From Aminobacter niigataensis (GTDB taxonomy: Bacteria > Pseudomonadota > Alphaproteobacteria > Rhizobiales > Rhizobiaceae): a stretch of DNA of 64,000 nt. The notes under the pieces are model-generated. The model was not told the DNA's origin, did not search any database, and was given only the letters and a program-made list of their open reading frames with translations. Both the position numbers and the translations under genes were made by a program. Positions 33,999 through 43,395 of the stretch are shown here, one piece after another (the first letter of the stretch is position 1; each line of letters starts with the position of its first letter). The stretch covers positions 558,001 to 622,000 of the forward strand of contig NZ_JACHOT010000001.1 of NCBI RefSeq assembly GCF_014200015.1. The letters run 5' to 3'.

Positions 33999-36987
33999 GC
34001 ATGCGCTTCCCTTCGGGGTCGAAGAAGTGGTGGCTTACGATCTCGACCGGGCCGAACCGGTCGCGCAGCGGGTCGGAGACATGGGCACGCGTGCCGTGCC
34101 GGGACTTGCCGTCTGCGACGAGCGCCAAGGCGATGTACTTTTCGAGCGCCGGCGAGAAGCAGGCGGCGGTGATGTGGCCGAGCGAGCCATGCGGGTTGTC
34201 TGTGTCGACTTCCTCGACGATGTGAGCGCCGCCGCTGAGCGGGCGGTTGTCGAGCGAAACCAGGCCGACAAGTTCGAGCCTGCCCGAGGCGACCAAGCCT
34301 TCGCGGTCCATCATGGCCGAGCCGATGAAGGGCTTTTTCTTGGACAGCATCCAGCCGAGATGCAGGTCGCGGGCCGAGGTGCGGCCGTCGATTTCGGCGC
34401 CGGTGACATGGCCCTTTTCGATGCGCATCGTGCCCAGCGCCTCAAGCCCGTACGGCACCATGCCGAAAGGTTTGCCGGCCTCGATCAGCGCTTCCCAGAC
34501 ATGCGTGCCGTGGCCGGCACCGCTATAGACCTCGAAGGCCATTTCGCCGGAGAAGGACAGCCGGCAGATCATGACAGGCGCGCCTGATATCTCGCCGTGG
34601 ACGATGCCCATGAAGGGCAGGGCCTCGTTGTCGACCCTGGTGCCTGTGACGCAGGCCGCCAGGATTTCCCTGGCCTTCGGTCCGCCGATCGCCGCTCCCG
34701 CCCACTGGTCGGTGACCGATGTCAGGTGCACCTTGAGGTCCGGCCAGACGACATCGAGGAAGTATTCGAGGTGCTGCATGACCTTGCCGGCATTGGCCGT
34801 GGTCGTTGTCATCAGGAAATCGTTGTCGCCAAGCCTCCAGGTGGTGCCGTCGTCGAAGACGAGCCCATCCTCGCGCAGCATCAGGCCGTAGCGTGCCTTG
34901 CCGACCGGCAGGGTCGAAAAGACGTTGGAATAGACGCGGTCGAGAAATTCCGCTGCGTCCGGACCCTGCACGGCGATCTTGCCCAAAGTCGAGACGTCGA
35001 CGATGCCGGCTGTTTCGCGGGTCGCCTGCGCTTCCCTGACATAGGCCTGCTCGATAGTTTCGCCTGGCCCGCCATAGATCATCGGGCGAAACCAAAGGCC
35101 GGCCGAATACATGGTGGCGTCGTTGTCGAGGTGCCAGTCGTGCATCGGCGTCAGCCGTTCGGGCTTGAGGTCGCCGAAGCGCTCGGCGGCAAGTGCTCCG
35201 ACCGAAACCGGCGTGTAGGGTGGCCGGAATCGCGTGGTGCCAACCTCAGGGATCGGCTTGCCCAAGGCTTCGGCCATGATGGCCAGTCCGGGAACGTTCG
35301 AGCCCTTGCCCTGGTCGGTTGCCATGCCGAGTGTGGTGTAGCGCTTGAGGTGCTCGACCGAGACGAAGCCTTCGAGATGGGCAAGGCGCACGTCGTCCGA
35401 TGTCACGTCGTGCTGGAAGTCGACGAAGGACTTGCCCTTAGCCCTGATTTCGAAAACCGGCGCGGGATGCGGGTCGAGCGCGGCGGGCTCGACGTCGGGA
35501 AGCGTGCCCGTCTCAATGGGGGGCAGGCCCGCCGCAATACGGCCGGCTGCAAAACCCTCGGCGATGGCTTCCGCTGTCGAGAAGGTGCCGTTGAATGCGC
35601 CGGCACCGACCCAACCCTTGCCGGCTTCGGGCGGCAGGAAGGCCTGCAAGTCGTCACCCCAGACCGGTCGCGCGCCGGCTTGGCTGGCGAGATGAATTGT
35701 CGGCGACCAGCCGCCCGACATCAGCAGGCAGTCGGCCTCGATGCTGCGGGCGGCTGACGGCAGAGGGCCGGTCGCCACGGTGAATGGCGCGAGCTTGATG
35801 CCGGTCAGTTTCTTGCCACCTTCGGTGCCAATGACGGCATGGCCGACCAACAGTTCGGCGCCGCATCGGTGGGCGAGCGCCCGGCACTCCTCTGATATTT
35901 CGGGGCGCACGTCGACGATGGCTGCGACGGTCGCGCCGGTGTCATTGAGGGCGGCGGCGGACCGATACGCGCTATCGTTGTTGGTGAAAACCGCGATCCT
36001 GTCGCCCGGCAGCACACCAAACTCGTTGGCGTAGCGCTGCGCCGCACTCGCCATCGTGACGCCAGGGCGGTCGTTGCCGGGAAACACCAGCGGCCGCTCG
36101 AAGGCGCCGGTGGCGAGCACCACCCTGCCAGCGCGGATGGTCCAATGGCGGTGACGTGGCGCACCCTTGGCAGGGGAAGCCTTGTGATCGCTGACGCGCT
36201 CGACGGCGGCAAGCGTATTGCCGTCGTAATAGCCCCAGACCGTGGTGCGCTTGAGCAGGCGCACGTTTTTCTGGTCCCTGAGTTCGCCGACGATGTCGGA
36301 CGCCCATGCGGCTGCCGGTTCGCCGTCGATGGTTTCACCGGACCAGTTGGCCGAGCCGCCGAACTGCGGATCGAGCTCGGCAAGGATGACGCGTGCGCCG
36401 GATGCTGCGGCCTCGCGCGCAGCCGAGAGGCCGGCCGGGCCCGAGCCGACGACGAGCACGTCGCAGAAGGAATTCATGCGCTCGTAGCGGGATGGATCGG
36501 GCGCGTGGCCGGCGCGGCCCAGGCCGGCGGCGCGGCGGATGATCTTTTCGCAGAGCATCCAGAAGCGGGTGCCCTTCAGCGGGCCTATCACCGGACCCAT
36601 GAAGGTCTTGTAGTAGAAGCCGGCCGAGAGGATCTTGCCGCCGAGCTGGTTGACGGCGCTGACGTCGTAGGCGAGCGAGGGAAAGCGGTTCTGGCTGACG
36701 GCAACGAGGCCGTCGTGGATCTCGACCATCGTCGCTGGAATGTTGGGCTCGCGGACATCGCCGCGCAAAACCGTCACCAGCGCGTTGGGTTCGTCGACGC
36801 CTGCGGTCAGCACGCCGCGCGGGCGATGATACTTGAACGAACGCCCAAACAGCGAAACGCCATTGGCGAGCAGCGCGGACGCCAGCGTGTCGCCTTGATG
36901 GCCGGTATAGGCCGTGCCGTCGAAGGTGAAGCGGATGGTGCGGAGCCGGTCGATCCGGCCGCCCGAGGGTGTGCGGCGCGGGCTCAT
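33991..36987 (-). CDS. soxA: Sarcosine oxidase, alpha subunit
   Basis: 998 aa. Order: a ferredoxin-like N-terminal fold without the cluster cysteines (about residues 10-100); an NAD-binding Rossmann fold with VLVVGSGPAGLSAAREAAASG near 175; and a C-terminal GcvT domain from about 600 that transfers the methyl carbon to tetrahydrofolate, with RLSFSGEMAFEVY. Heterotetrameric SoxBDAG converts sarcosine to glycine, 5,10-methylene-THF and H2O2. Overlaps: 4 nt with soxD, 8 nt with soxG. Confidence 0.96.
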   Translation of the reverse strand: MSPRRTPSGGRIDRLRTIRFTFDGTAYTGHQGDTLASALLANGVSLFGRSFKYHRPRGVLTAGVDEPNALVTVLRGDVREPNIPATMVEIHDGLVAVSQNRFPSLAYDVSAVNQLGGKILSAGFYYKTFMGPVIGPLKGTRFWMLCEKIIRRAAGLGRAGHAPDPSRYERMNSFCDVLVVGSGPAGLSAAREAAASGARVILAELDPQFGGSANWSGETIDGEPAAAWASDIVGELRDQKNVRLLKRTTVWGYYDGNTLAAVERVSDHKASPAKGAPRHRHWTIRAGRVVLATGAFERPLVFPGNDRPGVTMASAAQRYANEFGVLPGDRIAVFTNNDSAYRSAAALNDTGATVAAIVDVRPEISEECRALAHRCGAELLVGHAVIGTEGGKKLTGIKLAPFTVATGPLPSAARSIEADCLLMSGGWSPTIHLASQAGARPVWGDDLQAFLPPEAGKGWVGAGAFNGTFSTAEAIAEGFAAGRIAAGLPPIETGTLPDVEPAALDPHPAPVFEIRAKGKSFVDFQHDVTSDDVRLAHLEGFVSVEHLKRYTTLGMATDQGKGSNVPGLAIMAEALGKPIPEVGTTRFRPPYTPVSVGALAAERFGDLKPERLTPMHDWHLDNDATMYSAGLWFRPMIYGGPGETIEQAYVREAQATRETAGIVDVSTLGKIAVQGPDAAEFLDRVYSNVFSTLPVGKARYGLMLREDGLVFDDGTTWRLGDNDFLMTTTTANAGKVMQHLEYFLDVVWPDLKVHLTSVTDQWAGAAIGGPKAREILAACVTGTRVDNEALPFMGIVHGEISGAPVMICRLSFSGEMAFEVYSGAGHGTHVWEALIEAGKPFGMVPYGLEALGTMRIEKGHVTGAEIDGRTSARDLHLGWMLSKKKPFIGSAMMDREGLVASGRLELVGLVSLDNRPLSGGAHIVEEVDTDNPHGSLGHITAACFSPALEKYIALALVADGKSRHGTRAHVSDPLRDRFGPVEIVSHHFFDPEGKRMHG

Positions 36988-37283
36988 GCCTTGGCTCCCG
37001 ACTTGCGGCGGCCATGGGCGGGCGCGCCCTTTTCGCGGGCAAAGCGCACGCTTAAGATCTCGTGGGTCAGCGTATCGCGCACCACGGCGAGATGAGCGCG
37101 GCAGCCGCCGGCATGCTGCCAGATCTCGTTATGCGCGCCGGCTGGGTTGAGCCGGTCATAGACATAGGCGTTCCAGGCGACGAGGTCGGTCGAGGCCGGG
37201 TCCGGTCGGTTGCGGTTGCCGTCGCCCTGGTAGGCGAATTCGGAGACGTCCCGGGGGCCGCAATAGGGGCAGGTGATCAGCAT
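36984..37283 (-). CDS. soxD: Sarcosine oxidase, delta subunit
   Basis: 99 aa zinc-binding subunit. The CPYCGPRD motif at residues 5-12 and a HAGGCRAHL motif at about 57-65 provide the Cys3His ligand set. Its C terminus is short and basic. It lies between soxB and soxA as usual; a 104-bp repeat separates it from soxB. Confidence 0.95.
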   Translation of the reverse strand: MLITCPYCGPRDVSEFAYQGDGNRNRPDPASTDLVAWNAYVYDRLNPAGAHNEIWQHAGGCRAHLAVVRDTLTHEILSVRFAREKGAPAHGRRKSGAKA

Positions 37284-37295
37284 GCGTTCGAAACC

Positions 37296-37399
37296 TTAGA
37301 GCCCGTTCCATTCCGATTGCATCGGAATGGGGTTCTAACTATTTGTTGGAGCATGATCTTTCCGAAAACCAGTTTCCACTTTTCGGGATCATGCTCTAA
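37296..37399. repeat. Rhizobiales intergenic palindromic repeat (REP-like)
   Basis: A 104-bp element bounded by TTAGAGC and GCTCTAA. It has two nested hairpins: CCATTCCGAT-TGC-ATCGGAATGG at 37308-37330, and a longer GAGCATGATC/GATCATGCTC arm containing CCGAAAA/TTTTCGG. I recognise this text as an element abundant in Mesorhizobium-type genomes. It fills the soxB-soxD gap and its left-reading end supplies the soxB stop codon. Confidence 0.85.
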
Positions 37400-38655
37400 T
37401 GCATCCGCGGTGTCGGGCCCTGGCCCTTGTCGTCGATGACGGTGCCACGGCTGAAACGGTCGAGCGTGAAGGGCGCGTTCAGGTCGTGCGGCGCGTCCCT
37501 GGCGATGGTGTGGGCAAAGCAGAAGCCGGAGGCCGGCGTCGCCTTGAAGCCGCCATAGCACCAGCCGCAATTGAGATACATGCCGGGCAGGGGCCCCGTC
37601 GTGATGATCGGCGAGCCGTCCATCGACATGTCGCAGACCCCACCCCATGAACGCAGTACGCGGACGGTCGCGAGCGACGGAAACAGCGCCAGCATTTCGC
37701 TCATCACTTCCTCGACGATCGGCAGGCTGCCGCGCTGGGCGTATGAATTGTACCCGTCGAGGTCGCCGCCATAGATCAGGCCGCCCTTGTCGGACTGGCC
37801 GACGTAGAAATGGCCCATGCCGAAGGTCACCACCGTATCCAGGAACGGCTTCAGCGATTCCGACACGAAGGCCTGGAGTACGTGGCTCTCGATCGGCATG
37901 CGCTCGATGCCGGCAAGCTGCATGACGCGTCCGGTGCTGCCGGCAACCGCGACGGCCACCTTCCTGGCACGGATCTCGCCGCGGCTGGTGGTGACGCCGG
38001 TGACCCGGTCACCGTCGCGCAGGAAGCCGGTGACTTCGCAGTTCTCGATAATGTCGACGCCGCGTCGGTCGGCACCGCGGGCATAGCCCCAGGCAACCGC
38101 GTCGTGCCGTGCGGTGCCGGCGCTCTCCTGGATCAGTCCGCCATAGACGGGGAAACGCGCCGACTGCGACATGTCGAGCCCGGGCACGCGGCGGCCGATC
38201 TGGGCGGGCGTCATCAACTCCGCATCGACGCCGAGATGGCGCATGGCGTTGCCCTTGCGTGCCAGGTCGTCGAGCTGTCCCGGCGTGTGCGCGAGATTGA
38301 GGACGCCGCGCTGCGAGAACATGACGTTGTAGTTCAGTTCGTGGGAGAGGTTCTCCCACATCTTCATCGAATGTTCGTAGAAGCGGGTGTTCTGCGGCAG
38401 CAGGTAGTTGGAGCGGACAGCTGTTGTGTTGCGGCCGACATTGCCGGAACCAAGATAGCCTTTCTCCAGCACCGCCACATTGGTGATGCCGTGTTCCTTG
38501 GCGAGATAGTAGGCTGTCGACAGCCCGTGCCCGCCGCCGCCGATGATCACCACATCATAGGATGCCTTGGGGCTTGGCTTGCGCCATGCCGGCTTCCAGT
38601 CGCGGTTTCCGCTGAGCGCGTTCCTGAGAAGCGAAAAGGCCGAATATTCCGCCAT
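37396..38655 (-). CDS. soxB: Sarcosine oxidase, beta subunit
   Basis: 419 aa from ATG 38655; ATG 38667 is an alternative, and both are preceded by AGG at very short spacing. The FAD motif is VVIIGGGGHGLSTAYYLA, then LGSGNVGRNTTAVRSNYLL, where the covalent FMN/FAD-contact region lies, and CGWCYGGFKATPASG near the end. It is the sarcosine-oxidising flavin subunit. Its final codons (RMH-stop) run into the palindromic repeat. It is divergent from the mechanosensitive channel gene. Confidence 0.95.
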   Translation of the reverse strand: MAEYSAFSLLRNALSGNRDWKPAWRKPSPKASYDVVIIGGGGHGLSTAYYLAKEHGITNVAVLEKGYLGSGNVGRNTTAVRSNYLLPQNTRFYEHSMKMWENLSHELNYNVMFSQRGVLNLAHTPGQLDDLARKGNAMRHLGVDAELMTPAQIGRRVPGLDMSQSARFPVYGGLIQESAGTARHDAVAWGYARGADRRGVDIIENCEVTGFLRDGDRVTGVTTSRGEIRARKVAVAVAGSTGRVMQLAGIERMPIESHVLQAFVSESLKPFLDTVVTFGMGHFYVGQSDKGGLIYGGDLDGYNSYAQRGSLPIVEEVMSEMLALFPSLATVRVLRSWGGVCDMSMDGSPIITTGPLPGMYLNCGWCYGGFKATPASGFCFAHTIARDAPHDLNAPFTLDRFSRGTVIDDKGQGPTPRMH

Positions 38656-38708
38656 CCTGCAAATCATCCTATGGGCTGTGTGCGGACACTACAGGCAGCT
38701 TCCAGAAT

Positions 38709-38729
38709 TCAAAGCCAATATTCCGCCAT
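38709..38729 (-). other. Six-codon upstream ORF repeating the soxB start
   Basis: ATGGCGGAATATT occurs twice, at the soxB start (38655-38643) and 74 nt upstream (38729-38717). The upstream copy reads MAEYWL then TGA. It could be a leader peptide or a small duplication that marks an alternative start; there is no convincing ribosome site. Confidence 0.35.
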
Positions 38730-38849
38730 TGCTTTTCGCTAGGCCGACTTTCCCACCAGCCCATCCGGCCGGCTTGCCCGGCAGGTTGGCCATCTTTATC
38801 AATGGCACGCCGTGAACTTGGCAAACAGACCGTGAGTCGCTGACAAACC

Positions 38850-41330
38850 ATGCTTTTCTCCGCAGTCCGGCGCATCGGCGCCACCCTGTTCATTCTCGCA
38901 GCGGTGCTGCTGTCGCAGGCTGTCGCGCAGGATCTCGGCAAAGCGCCGGCCGGTGTCATTGCAGACCAGCAGGAAGTCATCACCAGCCTGTCGGCCAAGG
39001 TCGATGCGCTGCAGAAGAAGATGGAGGCCAGCGCCGAGGACGATGCCGGCCTTGTCGATATCCGACTTCAACTCGAGCAGCTGTCGCGCGAATTGCTGCA
39101 AAGCGGCGTCGCATTCCGTCCGCGCCTGACCGAAATCAACACGCGGCTGGAGCAGCTTGGCAAGCCGCCGGCGGAAGGCCAGCCGCCTGAACCTGCGGTG
39201 GTGACAAGCGAGCGGGAAAGTCTGACCGCGGAGAAGACCGAGATCAACGCCGTGCTCGGCGTCGCCGAAAATCTCTCGATCCGTATCGACAAGCTGATCA
39301 GCCAGATCACCGAGGTACGGCGCGACCTATTCCAGAACCTTTTGACCAAGCGCTACCAGATCAATTTCGCGCTGGCCTTCGAGGTCATCGACGCCTTCAA
39401 GACCGAGATGAGCGACCTCTACCGCACGGTCTCGTCCTGGGTTCGTTTTGTCGCCAGCTTCAAGCTCAAATCGATGCTTGCTGCGACCTTCTTTGCACTG
39501 GCCGCCGCGGCTGTCATCATCGTCGGTGGCCGTCGCATGTTCGGCCGGATGTTCGAGCCCGACGGCAGGGTCGAGGAGCCGTCCTATCTCAGCAGGCTGT
39601 CGGTCGCCTTCTGGTCGACCTTGATGCAGTCGGCGGCCCTCGTCGCGTTCCTTGGCGTCACCTACTACCTGTTCGACTATTTTGAAGTGCTGCGCGGCGA
39701 CATCGGCGCAATGCTGTGGTCGCTGTTTTACGTCATCGCCATCGTCTTCTTCGTCTCGCGCCTGGGCATGGCCGTGCTTTCGCCCCGGCTGCCCAAATGG
39801 CGGCTGATTCCGGTCGAAAGCGGCGCGGCGCGCTGGCTGATGCTGCTGATCACCGCCACCGCCTTCTTCACCGGCCTCGATTATTTCCTGAGCTCGGTCT
39901 ACCAGGTGCTCGGTTCACCGGTGGCTTTGACGGTGGGCGAGGCGCTGACGTCGACCGTGGTGATCGGCGTACTGGTCATCCTCATCGGGCTGGTCAGACC
40001 GTTCGTCGATGAGGACGGCCGTCCGAAGCCATGGCCGCGCCTCTTCCGCTATATCGTGCTTGCCCTGGGCGGCGTCACCATTGCCGCGGCGTTGCTGGGC
40101 TACATCGGCCTGGCTCGCTTCGTTTCGCAGCAGATCGTCGTGACCGGCACCATCCTTGCGACGATGTATATCGGCTTCCTGTCGTCCCAGGCGATCAACG
40201 AGGAAGACGCGTTCATCAAGACGACGGTAGGACGCCGCATCAAGCGGATGTTCACGCTCGACGATGCGACGCTCGATCAGCTCGGCCTCGTCACCAGCAT
40301 GGTCATCAATCTGCTGGTGCTGATCGTCGGCGTGCCGCTGATCCTGTTTACATGGGGATTCCAGCCCGGCGACATGGTCACCTGGCTCTATCGCATCGGC
40401 TCCGGTTTTCAGATCGGCAGTTTCACGTTCTCGCCCGCCGGCCTCCTTTCGGGCGTCCTGGTCTTTGCCATCGGCTATTTCGTCACGCGCTGGTTCCAGG
40501 GCTGGCTGGATGGCTCGGTGATGGCGCGCGGCAAGGTCGATGCCGGCGTGCGCAACTCGATCCGGCTTGCCGTCGGCTATGCCGGCGTGGCGATTGCCGG
40601 GCTGATCGCCGTGTCGGCGGCAGGTATCGACCTTTCCAATCTCGCGCTCGTTGCCGGTGCACTTTCCCTCGGTATCGGCTTTGGCCTGCAGAACGTGGTG
40701 TCCAACTTCGTCTCGGGCCTGATCCTGCTTGCCGAGCGGCCGTTCAAGGTCGGCGACTGGATCGTTGCCGGCCAGGTCTCGGGCACGGTCAAGAAGATCA
40801 GCGTGCGTGCCACCGAGATCGAGACGTTCCAGCGCCAGTCGGTCATCCTGCCGAATTCGGACCTGATCAACAGTGCCGTCGGCAACTGGACCCATCGCAA
40901 CAAGCTCGGCCGCGTCGATATCAAGGTTGGCGTCGCCTACGACTCGGACGTCAAGCGCGCCCATGATGTCCTGCTCGACATCGTGCGGGCGCATCCGATG
41001 ATCCTGAAGAATCCGGAACCCTTCGTGCTGTTTGCCAATTTCGGCACGGCGGCGCTGGAGTTCGAGATACGCTTCTTCCTCGCGGATGTCACAGGCAGCA
41101 ATGCTGTCCAGAACGACATTCGCTTCGCCATCCTGGAGGCATTCGAACGCGAGCATATCGATATCCCGTCGACGCCGCGCGCACACGACATCAAGCCCGC
41201 CGAGAAATGGCCGGCCGATGACGAACAGGCCGAAGCGCTGGTCGCGGAGGTGGAAGAAGCGCGCAACAAACGGGCTGACGAAGCTGCCGCCAGGCGCAAG
41301 CCGGGAAGGAAAAAAACCGATCCGGAATGA
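38850..41330 (+). CDS. Large MscS-type mechanosensitive channel with DUF3772
   Basis: 826 aa. The signal peptide ends near SQAVAQD. A periplasmic DUF3772 coiled region spans about 28-180. Many transmembrane helices follow, and the MscS pore domain lies near residue 600, with the glycine/alanine-packed pore helix GALSLGIGFGLQNVVSNFVSG, then the beta domain ERPFKVGDWI. A charged C-terminal tail ends KPGRKKTDPE. It resembles MscK/YbdG-like large channels that protect against osmotic downshock. Confidence 0.92.
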   Translation: MLFSAVRRIGATLFILAAVLLSQAVAQDLGKAPAGVIADQQEVITSLSAKVDALQKKMEASAEDDAGLVDIRLQLEQLSRELLQSGVAFRPRLTEINTRLEQLGKPPAEGQPPEPAVVTSERESLTAEKTEINAVLGVAENLSIRIDKLISQITEVRRDLFQNLLTKRYQINFALAFEVIDAFKTEMSDLYRTVSSWVRFVASFKLKSMLAATFFALAAAAVIIVGGRRMFGRMFEPDGRVEEPSYLSRLSVAFWSTLMQSAALVAFLGVTYYLFDYFEVLRGDIGAMLWSLFYVIAIVFFVSRLGMAVLSPRLPKWRLIPVESGAARWLMLLITATAFFTGLDYFLSSVYQVLGSPVALTVGEALTSTVVIGVLVILIGLVRPFVDEDGRPKPWPRLFRYIVLALGGVTIAAALLGYIGLARFVSQQIVVTGTILATMYIGFLSSQAINEEDAFIKTTVGRRIKRMFTLDDATLDQLGLVTSMVINLLVLIVGVPLILFTWGFQPGDMVTWLYRIGSGFQIGSFTFSPAGLLSGVLVFAIGYFVTRWFQGWLDGSVMARGKVDAGVRNSIRLAVGYAGVAIAGLIAVSAAGIDLSNLALVAGALSLGIGFGLQNVVSNFVSGLILLAERPFKVGDWIVAGQVSGTVKKISVRATEIETFQRQSVILPNSDLINSAVGNWTHRNKLGRVDIKVGVAYDSDVKRAHDVLLDIVRAHPMILKNPEPFVLFANFGTAALEFEIRFFLADVTGSNAVQNDIRFAILEAFEREHIDIPSTPRAHDIKPAEKWPADDEQAEALVAEVEEARNKRADEAAARRKPGRKKTDPE

Positions 41331-41463
41331 AACGGTGGGGCTGCGATAACCAATTGTGGCATGAACAAGGCATTCAGTTGCCGTTCAGCTTCGAACTCAT
41401 ATAAGCTCCCTTGCAAACGGCGAGAATGCCTTGCGAAAATGAACAGAGGCGGTGGAAACACCG

Positions 41464-41739
41464 ATGATGAGAATGAATAGGTTTCTTGTCGCCGCAGGCG
41501 CGCTCTTCCTGGCCATGTCGGGCGCGGCGCATGCCGCGAGCGCGGTAAACCTCGATGCCGAGCCGCGCACGCTGATCGTGACGGAGGGCGGTTCCAAGAC
41601 GGAACTCGCTCTTGCCGCAGGCGAGACGGTCGAATTCTGCTCGAATGGCTGCTTCGTGACGATGCCCAATGGCGACCGCGAAGCGCTGACCGGTGCGGAA
41701 ACGGTGGAGATCTCGGGCGGCGTCGCCCGCATCAAGTAA
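41464..41739 (+). CDS. Small secreted protein of unknown function
   Basis: 91 aa from ATG 41464; a GTG at 41452 is possible. A signal peptide ends AAHAASA. The 65-residue mature part contains a cysteine pair, EFCSNGCFVTMPNG, with beta-strand character. This type is common in Rhizobiales but uncharacterised. A strong terminator follows 30 nt after the stop. Confidence 0.75.
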   Translation: MMRMNRFLVAAGALFLAMSGAAHAASAVNLDAEPRTLIVTEGGSKTELALAAGETVEFCSNGCFVTMPNGDREALTGAETVEISGGVARIK

Positions 41740-41768
41740 GATCGCGTGCCATCGCTGGTGAATTGATC

Positions 41769-41795
41769 GAAGGCCGGGCGGATGCTCGGCCTTTT
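41769..41795 (+). terminator. Intrinsic terminator after the secreted-protein gene
   Basis: AAGGCCG and CGGCCTT arms enclose a 10-nt loop and are followed by TTTT, isolating the gene from the HAD-UbiA operon that starts at 41.9 kb. Confidence 0.8.
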
Positions 41796-41926
41796 CCGTA
41801 TTTCGCTAATGTCTGTTTAAGCATGACCGAGGAAATGACTGGCGCGCCTCCAGCATTCGGCTGCCACCTTAACCATCCCGAATCCGGCTGCCCGCTATAG
41901 CGTACTGGTGGGGGTCCGGAGGGTTG

Positions 41927-43393
41927 ATGCCGTCCGGCAAGGGCAGGGCAGGCATATCGATGGACGCGCGATCAGAAAACAGCGCAATACCGCTCGCGGT
42001 CGATCTCGACGGTACGCTGATTGCGACCGATTTGCTTTGGGAAGGCTTGTTTGCCCTTCTCAAGAAGAACCCCCTCAGCATCTTTCTGGTGCCGTTCTGG
42101 CTGCTTTCGGGGCCAGCCCGGCTGAAGCAGGCGATTGCATCGGCCGTCAACATCGATCCGGCAACGCTGCCTTACAGACCCGAAGTCCTGAAACGGCTCC
42201 GCGACGAGCAGGCCAACGGCCGCAAGATCGTGCTCGCCACCGGCACGCCGCGCAAGTTTGCCGACGCGATTGCCAGGCATCTCGGTTTGTTCGATGCGGT
42301 GCTTGCCAGCGACGGGGCCGAGAACCTGACCTCCGAGCGCAAGCGCAACGCTCTGGTGGCGGCTTATGGCGACGGCGGTTTCGACTATGCCGGCAACAGC
42401 CGCCACGATCTCAAGGTATTCGAAGCCGCGCGCGAGGCGATCGTCGTCGCACCCGACCGCGCCGCCGCGCGCTGGCAGGCAAGCCACGGTTCCGAACTTG
42501 TCGCCGTGCCGAAGCCGGACGTGCGCACGATCCTCAAGATGCTGCGTGTCCACCAGTGGCTCAAGAATTCACTGATTGCGGTGCCGCTGGTGCTGGCGCA
42601 CAAATATTTCAACGTCGACATGCTGGTGCCGGCCTTGCTGGCGTTCATGTCGTTCTGTGCGGCTGCATCGGCCATCTACATCATCAACGACTTTTTCGAC
42701 CTGACACTCGACCGGTCGCACCCGACCAAGCGCGATAGGCCATTCGCCAGCGGAAAGCTGTCGATACCATTCGGGCTCGCCTCGGCGACTATCCTGCTCG
42801 TCGTAAGCCTGGTGACGGCTGCCTTCACGTCGATCGAATTCGTCGCCGTGTTGCTCATCTACCTGATCGCCACGACCGCCTATTCCCTGTCGGTCAAGCG
42901 CATGCTGCTGCTCGACGTGTTGACGCTGGCGGGGCTCTATACCCTGCGCATCCTGGCGGGTGCGGCAGCGACCGGCGTCGACGTGTCGTTCTGGCTGCTT
43001 GCCTTTTCGATCTTCTTCTTCCTCTCGCTGGCACTGGTGAAGCGCTACGTCGAACTGCGCTCGTCGACGCTGAACGTCGGCGAACGCATTGCCGGGCGCG
43101 GCTACCGCATCGAGGATCAGGAGATCGTTGCGCAGGCGGGGATGGCGTCGGCGTTTTCGTCGGTGCTGGTTCTGGCGCTCTACATCGACAGCAGCGCCGT
43201 GCGCGAGCTTTACCGCCAGCCCTGGCTGATGTGGCCGCTGGCGCCCATCGTGCTTTACCTCACAATGCGCGTATGGATCCTCGCCCGCCGCGACGAACTG
43301 CACGACGATCCTGTCGTCTTCATCATTCGCGACTGGCGCAGCCAGATCGTGGTTCTTATCGGCGCTGCCTTGCTTCTGGTCGCGGGGTGGTGA
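41927..43393 (+). CDS. HAD phosphatase-UbiA prenyltransferase fusion (decaprenyl-phosphate phosphoribosyltransferase-like)
   Basis: 488 aa from ATG 41927 (GGAGGG just upstream; ATG 41960 possible). Residues 20-195 are a HAD domain with DLDGT at 26-30 and VLATGTPRKFADA as motif II. From about 205 a polytopic UbiA domain carries NDFFDLTLDRSHPTKRDRP at 254-272, matching the prenyl-phosphate/metal motif of mycobacterial Rv3806c. Proposed role: transfer of phosphoribose from PRPP to polyprenyl phosphate and, through the fused HAD, its dephosphorylation. First gene of the cluster. Confidence 0.87.
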   Translation: MPSGKGRAGISMDARSENSAIPLAVDLDGTLIATDLLWEGLFALLKKNPLSIFLVPFWLLSGPARLKQAIASAVNIDPATLPYRPEVLKRLRDEQANGRKIVLATGTPRKFADAIARHLGLFDAVLASDGAENLTSERKRNALVAAYGDGGFDYAGNSRHDLKVFEAAREAIVVAPDRAAARWQASHGSELVAVPKPDVRTILKMLRVHQWLKNSLIAVPLVLAHKYFNVDMLVPALLAFMSFCAAASAIYIINDFFDLTLDRSHPTKRDRPFASGKLSIPFGLASATILLVVSLVTAAFTSIEFVAVLLIYLIATTAYSLSVKRMLLLDVLTLAGLYTLRILAGAAATGVDVSFWLLAFSIFFFLSLALVKRYVELRSSTLNVGERIAGRGYRIEDQEIVAQAGMASAFSSVLVLALYIDSSAVRELYRQPWLMWPLAPIVLYLTMRVWILARRDELHDDPVVFIIRDWRSQIVVLIGAALLLVAGW

Positions 43394-43395
43394 GC

